Of a stretch of 21,557 nucleotides of DNA, positions 14,605-21,068 are shown one piece after another; positions within the stretch are counted from its first letter, which is position 1; each line of letters begins with the position of its first letter. The position numbers were made by a program, and so were the translations under genes. The stretch comes from a virus, in IMG/VR virus record IMGVR_UViG_3300044859_002233, positions 1 to 21,557 of that record. The stretch is one strand, 5' to 3'. A model generated the notes under the pieces. That model saw only the letters and a list, made by a program, of their open reading frames with translations. It made no database searches and was not told where the DNA came from.

Positions 14605-15640
14605 ATAATAAGAGTAACATGTCTCTTTCTCTAAAATCAAATACCTTCTCATTCATATCATAATAAGGAACTACCATCTCTTGATTAGCCATTTGGAGGA
14701 AAAAAGCAAGACGAGCAAAAGCAGAATTTGTCATAGTACCTACAATTCCTTGACATTGGCCCATAAAATACATATCAGCCATTGCAGTGCCTGTTACAAA
14801 AGGAATACGTGATATATCTGCCATAACATATCCCTCAACATCTACATTATTTCCAGTGCAACGATAAAACTTTGAATGATCAATTGGAAGTATAATTAAG
14901 TTCCATTGAGGACGAAGTATACGAATATTCTCTATTTCCTCATCCGAATCTGTAGAAATATATATATGTGTGAAATCAGGATTATTCTTTAAAAAAAGAT
15001 CAGTTCGCTCAATATACTTTTCAAGTGGAACATAGGGGCGATCATAGATATGTTCTCCTTTTTTACTTGCAATCTCTCCTCTGCGAATTTGGAGCGCAAG
15101 AACTTTTGTTGTAGGCCAATTTAATTGTCTAGCATACTCATTAATTTCATTTCTATACTTTTCGGAAAATTGATGTGTATAGAGAATACATGCTAAATTA
15201 AGATAGAATACGAATGTATCATCAGGAGGACGTTCAATTTCTCCTATAATCTGAAATGGTTCTGCCTTTTTTGAAAAGGAATCAAAATACTGTTCCCATC
15301 CTTCTTGGTTACTATAGTTTCCTTGAACTAATCCACGTGACCAAATCCACGGATGCCATCTATTTTTATGAATATCAATAATAAATTTATCCTCACCATG
15401 ACGTGCTAGATTTGATATTATAGAACGCTTGTTCATTAATATATTTTGAGTCATAAATGAAGCAAGAAATCGTACATTTTTTGCAATTGGATAAAAACTC
15501 ATGTATACTTCTCCTGTATTTAAATTACGCTCATCTTGTGTATGGTTTATTATATGCTTACAGAAATTTAAATATCTCTTAAACTGTGGATCCTTATGAT
15601 AGGTAAAATTACTGATGGGAAAAACCGGATAATTCTCCAT
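14603..15640 (-). CDS. GT23-like fucosyltransferase-fold glycosyltransferase
   Basis: The 345-residue protein shows motifs of GT23 (alpha-1,6-fucosyltransferase, FUT8/NodZ-like) and related families. These are VLALQIRRGEI (180-190; HxRR-type donor motif with Gln for His and Arg186/Arg187 kept), HIYISTDSDEEIENI at the TDD position after a strand, and MADMYFMGQCQGIVGTMTNSAFARLAFFL (in pieces: DMYFMGQCQGIVGT near 289-302 and NSAFARLAFF near 305-314), which mirrors the DxxxLSxxDxxVCTxSSxxxRxAYE block that binds GDP-fucose. It lacks the FUT8 N-terminal membrane anchor and coiled coil and the C-terminal SH3 domain, as expected for a cytosolic viral form. It likely transfers fucose or a similar deoxy-sugar. 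It is divergent from the HAD-nucleotidyltransferase gene. Confidence 0.75.
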   Translation of the reverse strand: MENYPVFPISNFTYHKDPQFKRYLNFCKHIINHTQDERNLNTGEVYMSFYPIAKNVRFLASFMTQNILMNKRSIISNLARHGEDKFIIDIHKNRWHPWIWSRGLVQGNYSNQEGWEQYFDSFSKKAEPFQIIGEIERPPDDTFVFYLNLACILYTHQFSEKYRNEINEYARQLNWPTTKVLALQIRRGEIASKKGEHIYDRPYVPLEKYIERTDLFLKNNPDFTHIYISTDSDEEIENIRILRPQWNLIILPIDHSKFYRCTGNNVDVEGYVMADISRIPFVTGTAMADMYFMGQCQGIVGTMTNSAFARLAFFLQMANQEMVVPYYDMNEKVFDFRERDMLLLL

Positions 15641-15665
15641 TTCTATTTTTATAAAACAGTAATTC

Positions 15666-15671
15666 TTTAAA
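15666..15671. promoter_or_regulatory. TTTAAA box, with GCTAAA nearby, in a divergent gap
   Basis: TTTAAA is 25 nt before the ATG at 15640. For the opposite gene at 15709 it is 37 nt away, but a GCTAAA at 15680-15685 lies 23 nt before that ATG. Confidence 0.5.
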
Positions 15672-15708
15672 TGAATTGGGCTAAAGGCTTATATTTGTAT
15701 ATTAATAA

Positions 15709-17133
15709 ATGATAAAGGCAATTTTCTTTGATTTAGATGGAGTTCTTTTTGATGGAAAGTATTTTCATAGAGATCTTTTTCTTATGACAATAGAACGCTT
15801 TGGAATAAAGGGAATAGATATAGACTATCATGACAAATATTTAGATGGACTTTCAACTAAACAAAAGATTGATATTCTTATTGAAAAAGGGTTCTTAGCA
15901 CCTCGTAGTAAAATGGATTTCTTTGATATCAAACAGAATCTAACAGAAATTGCTCTTTGTGGTGAACAGAAGCCTAATAAATATTTAATTTCAATTCTTC
16001 AAATACTCAAACAAAAAGGATATAAACTTGTATGTGTAAGTAATTCTATTTTAACTACAGTAAAGAAGTCTCTTTATTTAACAGGTATATTTGAATTATT
16101 TGACGCAATTTATGGAAATGAATCATGTACACATCCTAAACCTTCACCTGAACCATACTTAAACGCCCTCCAAAAAGAGGGATTTGTAGCATGTGAGGTT
16201 CTTATCCTCGAAGATAGTGTGTATGGTCGTACTGCAGCATATCTTTCTGGAGGTCATGTACTTCCCATTGTAGATACTATGGATGTAACTCTGGATAAAA
16301 TACTGGAAGCGATTGAATTTATTAATAAAGGAGAAATAACAGAAGAGAAAAAGACAATTCACGTTGTTGTTCCTATGGCTGGTCTTGGTTCACGTTTCAA
16401 ACAAGCAGGGTACACTGTCCCTAAACCATTTATCCCTGTGTTTGGAAAACCAATGATTCAATGGGTCATTGAGAATATGAAGATTCTTCCTGAAGTCTAT
16501 GGTGGTATAGAGGCAATGACTCCGTGGACCCTGAAATTCCATTTTATTGTACAACAGGCGCATCTTGATGCATATAATTTTAATGAGCTCTGTAAATCAT
16601 GTGAAATCGATTATACAATAACACCACTTACCTCAGTAACAGAGGGGGCTGCATGTTCTGTACTTCTTGCAAAAGAACATATTAATAATGATGAACGACT
16701 TGTAATTGTTAATTCAGATCAATTTCTTGAATGGAATCAAAATGAGTTTTATCGTTCACTCTGCAATGATGGCTATGATGGGTGTATTTCAGTGTTTGAA
16801 CAGAATAATCCTGCAGATGTAAAGTGGTCATATTCAAAGAGTGATTCTAAGGGTATTGTGACCGAAGTTGCTGAGAAAAAATATATTAGTAACTGGGCAA
16901 CGACTGGAATCTATGGTTGGAAGCACGGATCAGATTATGTACGCTATGCTGAAGAGATGATTTCTAAGAATATACGTGTAAATGGCGAATTCTATGTATG
17001 CCCTGTATATAATGAGGCGATTGGGGCGGGAGGTATATTTAGAAATCTTTGTTGTAAAAAAATCTGGGGTCTTGGTGTACCTGAGGACTTAGAGAATTTT
17101 CTCAAAAACTATACACATGGAACCGAAGGTTAG
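15709..17133 (+). CDS. HAD phosphatase fused to nucleotidyltransferase
   Basis: This 474-residue two-domain protein likely makes an activated nucleotide-linked sugar, alditol or phospho-compound. Residues 1-205 are a HAD phosphatase: motif I FFDLDGVLFDG (Asp8, Asp10), motif II VCVSNSI (Ser111), motif III HPKPSPEPY (Lys144), motif IV LILEDSVYGRTAA (Glu168, Asp169). Residues about 216-470 are an NTP_transferase domain: VVVPMAGLGSRFKQAGY (220-235; G-x-GSR nucleotide loop), PKPFIPVFGKPMI with Lys239, and LVIVNSDQFLEW with the metal-binding Asp337. Both active sites look intact. The usual counterparts are separate or fused enzymes in bacterial capsule clusters; whether it uses CTP, UTP, GTP or dTTP cannot be read. 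The end overlaps the start of the next gene by 17 nt, pointing to linked roles. Confidence 0.88.
   Translation: MIKAIFFDLDGVLFDGKYFHRDLFLMTIERFGIKGIDIDYHDKYLDGLSTKQKIDILIEKGFLAPRSKMDFFDIKQNLTEIALCGEQKPNKYLISILQILKQKGYKLVCVSNSILTTVKKSLYLTGIFELFDAIYGNESCTHPKPSPEPYLNALQKEGFVACEVLILEDSVYGRTAAYLSGGHVLPIVDTMDVTLDKILEAIEFINKGEITEEKKTIHVVVPMAGLGSRFKQAGYTVPKPFIPVFGKPMIQWVIENMKILPEVYGGIEAMTPWTLKFHFIVQQAHLDAYNFNELCKSCEIDYTITPLTSVTEGAACSVLLAKEHINNDERLVIVNSDQFLEWNQNEFYRSLCNDGYDGCISVFEQNNPADVKWSYSKSDSKGIVTEVAEKKYISNWATTGIYGWKHGSDYVRYAEEMISKNIRVNGEFYVCPVYNEAIGAGGIFRNLCCKKIWGLGVPEDLENFLKNYTHGTEG
17088..17093 (+). promoter_or_regulatory. CTTAGA, weak start-proximal box inside a coding region
   Basis: CTTAGA differs from CTTAAA by one base and is 23 nt before the ATG at 17117, within the preceding gene. 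It may be an imperfect copy of the window's start-proximal box and weakly supports this start. Confidence 0.25.
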
Positions 17134-18268
17134 ACCGCAAACTCTTGAAGAACTTGAACAAGTGTATTTGAGTATGAAGAAACACTTACATACACCTGAA
17201 ACCTGGACATATCGTCCTTTATTGAAAGAATCAGTAGTTGATGAGTCAACCTACTTGGCAATTTATACAATGGGACCATGGAAGCTCAATACCAGTTGGG
17301 CTCGACTTATGGACTGGATGGAACCTTTAGCAAAGAATGGTATTATTTATTCTGTTGGTGATGGACCTATAGAGGGTCGCGGAGTTTTACACTTTACCCT
17401 ACATCAATGTAGTCTTTTTGGAAGTGAAAAGAAACTCTATAATGGAGATTTTCTAAAGCCCTTATTAAAGGAAATTGCTGGTGTGCGTATTCTTTTTCGT
17501 GGGCTTCTAGTAACACCAACTGGAATTGCACTCCGCGGTTTTCCCACTACATATCAGGGACTTCAAAAAATAATGAGGGTTCGTAAAGCGCTTAGTTCTG
17601 CTTTTGAAAAGGCTGGAATACCTTTTGAGCCACCCTATATGAATGATATCTGTCATGCAACCCTTTTTCGGTGGACCTCTGCACCAAGCCAAGAGATGAT
17701 TGAGTATATCCAAAAAGGCATTGATAACTGGTCAGAATGTATTCTTGCAGAGATAACCCCATATAAGTGGTCATTTGGACATGGAAGCCTTCGTATGTTT
17801 AGTCAAGAAATTACTGAATTAACTAGTTTCTGGACACCTGAAAAGATTGCGCATCGTGGACTTATAGATGGTCCAAATCATGAAATAGAAAATTCAATGA
17901 CAACTATTACAGAATGGTGTCGTCAAGGAAAAGCAAGTGAACTCGATATCTGGTGGCACAAAGGAGCATTCTGGATTGGTCATGATGAGCCTCGTGAACG
18001 TATTAGCAAAGAGTTTCTACATTCAGAGTATCTCTGGATTCATGCAAAAAATGCAGAAGCATTCTATCAACTGCAGAAACTTTCGAATGAAAAGGGTTGG
18101 GGTCTGCGAATCTTCTATCACATAGATGAAGATTATGCCCTAACAACAACAGGCGAGACAATCATTCTACCTGGGCTACCCGATGTAGAAGGATGGACTT
18201 ATATGATGCCTGAAATGAGAGATATAATGCCAACTGTAGCTGGAAAAATCTGTTCTGATTTCTCATGA
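17117..18268 (+). CDS. 2H phosphoesterase-like / GDPD-like fusion protein
   Basis: The 383-residue protein joins two phosphodiesterase-like domains. The N-terminal part (about 40-225) has two HxT motifs, VLHFTLHQ (His92, Thr94) and CHATLFRW (His180, Thr182), spaced as in 2H phosphoesterases, which act on cyclic phosphates or 2'-5' linked oligonucleotides. From about 243 the sequence follows the glycerophosphodiester phosphodiesterase pattern: IAHRGLIDG (His246, Arg247), HEIENS (Glu258, Asn259), SELDIWW (Glu275, Asp277), FWIGHDEP (His289, Asp290) and LWIHAKNAEA (His309, Lys311). The C-terminal domain is only about 140 residues, short for a full TIM barrel. It starts 17 nt inside the HAD-nucleotidyltransferase gene. 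It probably acts on phosphodiester units of the glycan or its precursors. An alternative for the 2H part is removal of a host 2-5A-like signal. Confidence 0.72.
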   Translation: MEPKVRPQTLEELEQVYLSMKKHLHTPETWTYRPLLKESVVDESTYLAIYTMGPWKLNTSWARLMDWMEPLAKNGIIYSVGDGPIEGRGVLHFTLHQCSLFGSEKKLYNGDFLKPLLKEIAGVRILFRGLLVTPTGIALRGFPTTYQGLQKIMRVRKALSSAFEKAGIPFEPPYMNDICHATLFRWTSAPSQEMIEYIQKGIDNWSECILAEITPYKWSFGHGSLRMFSQEITELTSFWTPEKIAHRGLIDGPNHEIENSMTTITEWCRQGKASELDIWWHKGAFWIGHDEPRERISKEFLHSEYLWIHAKNAEAFYQLQKLSNEKGWGLRIFYHIDEDYALTTTGETIILPGLPDVEGWTYMMPEMRDIMPTVAGKICSDFS

Positions 18269-18281
18269 ATGATAATCAAGA
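18254..18281. terminator. Inverted repeat around overlapping convergent stops
   Basis: TGATT (18256-18260) pairs with AATCA (18274-18278). An outer TC (18254-18255) pairs with GA (18280-18281) after a one-base bulge. The loop contains both stop codons (TCATGA, 18263-18268). The stem is short, so the call is tentative. Confidence 0.3.
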
Positions 18282-18895
18282 ATCTTAATAATTTCAGATG
18301 CATTTAAGGGAGTATCTTGCTTTAGCCTATTAATATATGTCATATCAACCAGCTCAGGATGAACATACCAGTCCTCATGTTCACCATAAGGTGCTCCAGC
18401 ATGCACATCAGAAAATACACGCACGTATCCATAGCGCTCAAAAATTTCACGAGATAGTTTTCTTGTTTCAAAATAATCTCCACGATAGATATCATGCTCA
18501 AAGGTAATTGTTGCAAACTTATAATCAGCAAAAACCTGCTTTTCCATATTTTCAAGTACTGTTAAGGTAGAACGATTTTCAACATCTAAATCAATCTGAA
18601 GATAATCAATATTCTTTGGAAACTTTAATCTTTCAAACTCTTCGCGAAAATTTATCGTAGTTGCATCGCGAATTAGATATATTGATCGAGGTCTATAAGA
18701 AGGATATAGATGAGCAAATGTATCATCATACTCAATCATAAGACCTGACCAACCATATTTATGCTCAAGTAAAAAAGTATTGTTAACTCCCATAGGGTGA
18801 TTTGAACCAATTTCTACAAAGGTTCCATTAATCTTCTCTTTAGTACATTTAGCTACATAATAATCCTGAGCAGACTGACCATAGTATTTTTGCAT
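18263..18895 (-). CDS. FkbM-like SAM-dependent methyltransferase
   Basis: The 210-residue protein matches the FkbM (Methyltransf_21) family, which O-methylates sugars and other small groups in polysaccharide and antibiotic clusters. The SAM loop is GTFVEIGSNHPMGVNNT (24-40), followed by LMIEYDD (acidic residue binding the ribose of SAM). Next come NIDYLQIDLDVENRSTLTVL, the family's second signature with Asp102/Asp104, and FATITFEHDIYRG with the late His. The N-terminus YYGQSAQDYYVAKC is also typical of this family (S-Q-x-x-QDxxV). The domain is complete. It probably methylates a sugar hydroxyl in the product of the neighbouring transferases. It is the last glycan gene on the right; the following genes have nucleic-acid or signalling-type domains. 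Confidence 0.85.
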   Translation of the reverse strand: MQKYYGQSAQDYYVAKCTKEKINGTFVEIGSNHPMGVNNTFLLEHKYGWSGLMIEYDDTFAHLYPSYRPRSIYLIRDATTINFREEFERLKFPKNIDYLQIDLDVENRSTLTVLENMEKQVFADYKFATITFEHDIYRGDYFETRKLSREIFERYGYVRVFSDVHAGAPYGEHEDWYVHPELVDMTYINRLKQDTPLNASEIIKILDYHS

Positions 18896-18912
18896 TCTAT
18901 ACTAGTTGCCAG

Positions 18913-18929
18913 TATTGCTTTAGGCAATA
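18913..18929 (-). terminator. Stop-codon hairpin after the PD-(D/E)XK gene
   Basis: TATTGC (18913-18918) and GCAATA (18924-18929) form a perfect 6-bp stem with G-C pairs. The 5-nt loop carries the first two bases-plus of the stop codon (18920-18922). An alternative stem, TTGCC (18906-18910) with GGCAA (18923-18927), would exclude it. CCTAAA (minus strand, 18919-18924), 23 nt before the FkbM ATG, lies within this element. Confidence 0.5.
18919..18924 (-). promoter_or_regulatory. CCTAAA start-proximal box
   Basis: On the minus strand CCTAAA is 23 nt before the FkbM ATG at 18895, overlapping the stop codon and hairpin of the upstream gene. Confidence 0.45.
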
Positions 18930-20278
18930 AGTTTAAATCCCTTAACCTTCTTGCCACCTTTTAACCAGACCGCATCGTGTAGAATCTTCCTTGCGTCAGT
19001 CACTTCCTTCTCTTTGAAACCAGCTTCCTTAAGTTTCTCTTGAAGTTCTTTCGTGTCAATTTCGCCTTTAGAATCCTCAGTACAATACTGCTGAAACCAG
19101 GTGACAAGTTTCTTCTCCTTATCCGTACAATCCAATATGCTCTGCTTTGTATAGAGTTCAGGATTGAGCGTGCTATGTATGCTAGCAATCTGTTCCTCCT
19201 CTGAAAGAAGTTCTTTGAGAGTCGAAACAAGTTCAGTCTCCGCCTGTTTTACCAGGCTCATCTGTTCTACATAAATCTGGTCTGTCTTTCTTTTATTATT
19301 TACTACACTATTATGTATACCCTGTAGAGTTGTCATATGGTTCTTAAGAAGATGGTGAATTATCTGTGCCTTTACCTTCATCTGTGAAAGTTCTTCTGAA
19401 TCGGCACGCTCCTTGTGAACACCCATATAGTTTCCAAGTTCAAGTAAAGGACGGAGTCCCTGTAGATAAAGTACAGGATCATCATGCTTGTAGAGATTAG
19501 AGAGATAGACAATAAAGCGACCATCCTCAAGACGTTCCATGTCAATATCGGCTGGCTTCGTATGACCCACAATTCCATTTGTTAGGGACACCATAAAAGC
19601 AAGTTTTACATCTGGATTTGACCGCATATCGCGACGAAGCTTTTCCACCTCATCCTTATTTACAGGACGAGTATAGTTCTTAGTTTCCCAGATAACTTTC
19701 ATATCATTATACATCATATGATGGTCACCACTCTGTGATTCCTTGCCCTTTGCAATTAATTCAAACCCAGGACCCATACCGAAAGCACGGGTAATTAAGT
19801 CCTCGACACGAAGTTCACCAATACGTCCCTTTTCCTGTGAACCTGTTTGCCGATTGAGTGAATCTGATAGTTTCTGTAGACGTTCTTGAAGTGCTTGATT
19901 CTCACGCGCCGCACGCTCAGTATTCTTATCCTTTTCAGCAAGCAATTCCTGGTACATAGCTCGAGACTCCTCCTGAATACGTTGACGGAGTTCAGACTTC
20001 ATGCTCTCATCAAGATTCAGTTTTGACTGTAGATGAGCGAATGACTCTTCAAGAGCCCGCTTTTCCTTTTCAAGACGGTCGCGAGTTGTAATATGCTTCT
20101 TTTCAAGTTGAGTAACAAGGTCACTGTTACACTCCTCACGAATCGTATCCTCCGCAGCTTTAGCTGCGACTGCACCAAGACGCAGAGCTAGCGAAGTTCT
20201 ATCAGGATTATTTGTCTGATAGAACTGTGGCAGGATAAAGCTTGTAGGTACATTTAATGTGATTTGACTCAGTTCCAT
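18920..20278 (-). CDS. Coiled-coil protein with PD-(D/E)XK nuclease-like domain
   Basis: The 452-residue protein has three parts. Residues about 50-145 are a long, highly charged heptad-like coiled coil (many EK/ER/EL repeats). Residues about 150-250 look like a PD-(D/E)XK fold: GRIGELRVEDLI with Glu155 in the first helix, SGDHHMMYND with Asp185, and VIWETKNYTRPV with Glu198 and Lys200, followed by a helix VEKLRRDM. This places the expected E...D...ExK catalytic set in order. Residues about 300-452 are mostly helical, ending in a lysine-rich KGGKKVKGFKLIA tail. The layout recalls RmuC/DUF2130-like proteins with coiled coil then nuclease fold. It may cut or bind DNA during replication or repair; activity is not proven. 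Its base composition looks less AT-rich than the glycan genes. Confidence 0.7.
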   Translation of the reverse strand: MELSQITLNVPTSFILPQFYQTNNPDRTSLALRLGAVAAKAAEDTIREECNSDLVTQLEKKHITTRDRLEKEKRALEESFAHLQSKLNLDESMKSELRQRIQEESRAMYQELLAEKDKNTERAARENQALQERLQKLSDSLNRQTGSQEKGRIGELRVEDLITRAFGMGPGFELIAKGKESQSGDHHMMYNDMKVIWETKNYTRPVNKDEVEKLRRDMRSNPDVKLAFMVSLTNGIVGHTKPADIDMERLEDGRFIVYLSNLYKHDDPVLYLQGLRPLLELGNYMGVHKERADSEELSQMKVKAQIIHHLLKNHMTTLQGIHNSVVNNKRKTDQIYVEQMSLVKQAETELVSTLKELLSEEEQIASIHSTLNPELYTKQSILDCTDKEKKLVTWFQQYCTEDSKGEIDTKELQEKLKEAGFKEKEVTDARKILHDAVWLKGGKKVKGFKLIA

Positions 20279-20301
20279 TTAAATGAGTTTCACGAAAAAA
20301 G

Positions 20302-20307
20302 TTTAAA
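20302..20307. promoter_or_regulatory. TTTAAA box in a divergent gap
   Basis: TTTAAA, inside the palindrome GTTTAAAC (20301-20308), is 23 nt before the minus-strand ATG at 20278 and 17 nt before the plus-strand ATG at 20325. Confidence 0.5.
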
Positions 20308-20324
20308 CCGTTTGACTGGGTAGA

Positions 20325-21068
20325 ATGACTCTCCGTATACTCACCTATAATATACGAGGTCTTCCCTGGATATCTTGTCCTATAGACGATATCCTGTCAT
20401 GGCTTTCAAAAAGAGACTGTGATATAGTCTGTTTACAAGAAGTCTTTACACGACCCTTACAGATGGCAATTGAATCACGTGATGAATGGAATGTCTTCTT
20501 TTCACAGGGAAGTACATGCGCTGGACGGGCGGCAGGATTTTACTCAGGCGCAGGTCTCTGTATTTTAGTTCGTCGTGGAATAAAACTGCTTGGTGAAGCA
20601 AGCTTTCACCAATTTATTGACGCAAGTGGACTAGATTATTTTGTTTCCAAAGGTATTCTTCAAGTTCCATTGGAATTTCAGGGTCAAGGTATTGATATAT
20701 TCAATACACATTGTCAATCGGATTTTACAGAGTTTTCATGGTTTCGTATTAACTATCCTTCAGTAAGGTCTAATCAAGAAGAACAGTTAGCCATTGTAAG
20801 TAAACAATGTAGATATCCGCTTATCTGTGGCGATTTAAATAAAAATTCGTTTAACTATTTCCAAAAATTCGATCTTCAAGATGAAATCACATTTCCAGAA
20901 ACAGGTGAACATTTAGATCATTTGCTGTATCCTGTTGAACTAAGTAGCCTTTTTCATAATAAAAAAACGACTTATTTTCATGATATTGAATTAAGTGATC
21001 ATATTCCTGTAGTCTATCAGTTTGAATTTAACAAACCTCACACTCCTCACGACAAACTGGGCATGTAG
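20325..21068 (+). CDS. Endonuclease/exonuclease/phosphatase (DNase I-like) family protein
   Basis: The 247-residue protein has the full catalytic set of the EEP fold. These are ILTYNIRGLPW (Asn9), CDIVCLQEVFTRP (Glu39 for the metal), IFNTHCQSD (Asn127, His129), PLICGDLNKNSF (Asp170, Asn172), HLDHLLYP (Asp198, His199) and LSDHIPVVYQF (Asp225, His226). The family cleaves phosphoester bonds in DNA, RNA, inositol phosphates or sphingomyelin. The TYNIRGLPW start and LDHLLYP region are nearer to the small sphingomyelinase/phospholipase-like or nuclease members than to AP endonucleases, but the substrate cannot be fixed. No signal peptide is present. It is divergent from the PD-(D/E)XK gene. Its last 41 bases overlap the convergent RING-like gene, so the C-terminal tail KPHTPHDKLGM may be shaped by that overlap. 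Confidence 0.82.
   Translation: MTLRILTYNIRGLPWISCPIDDILSWLSKRDCDIVCLQEVFTRPLQMAIESRDEWNVFFSQGSTCAGRAAGFYSGAGLCILVRRGIKLLGEASFHQFIDASGLDYFVSKGILQVPLEFQGQGIDIFNTHCQSDFTEFSWFRINYPSVRSNQEEQLAIVSKQCRYPLICGDLNKNSFNYFQKFDLQDEITFPETGEHLDHLLYPVELSSLFHNKKTTYFHDIELSDHIPVVYQFEFNKPHTPHDKLGM

Noticed and set aside
19000-19578. Two short minus-strand frames within the coiled-coil/nuclease gene
   Set aside because: They are alternative frames of a real gene with a coherent domain order; no start-proximal box precedes them.
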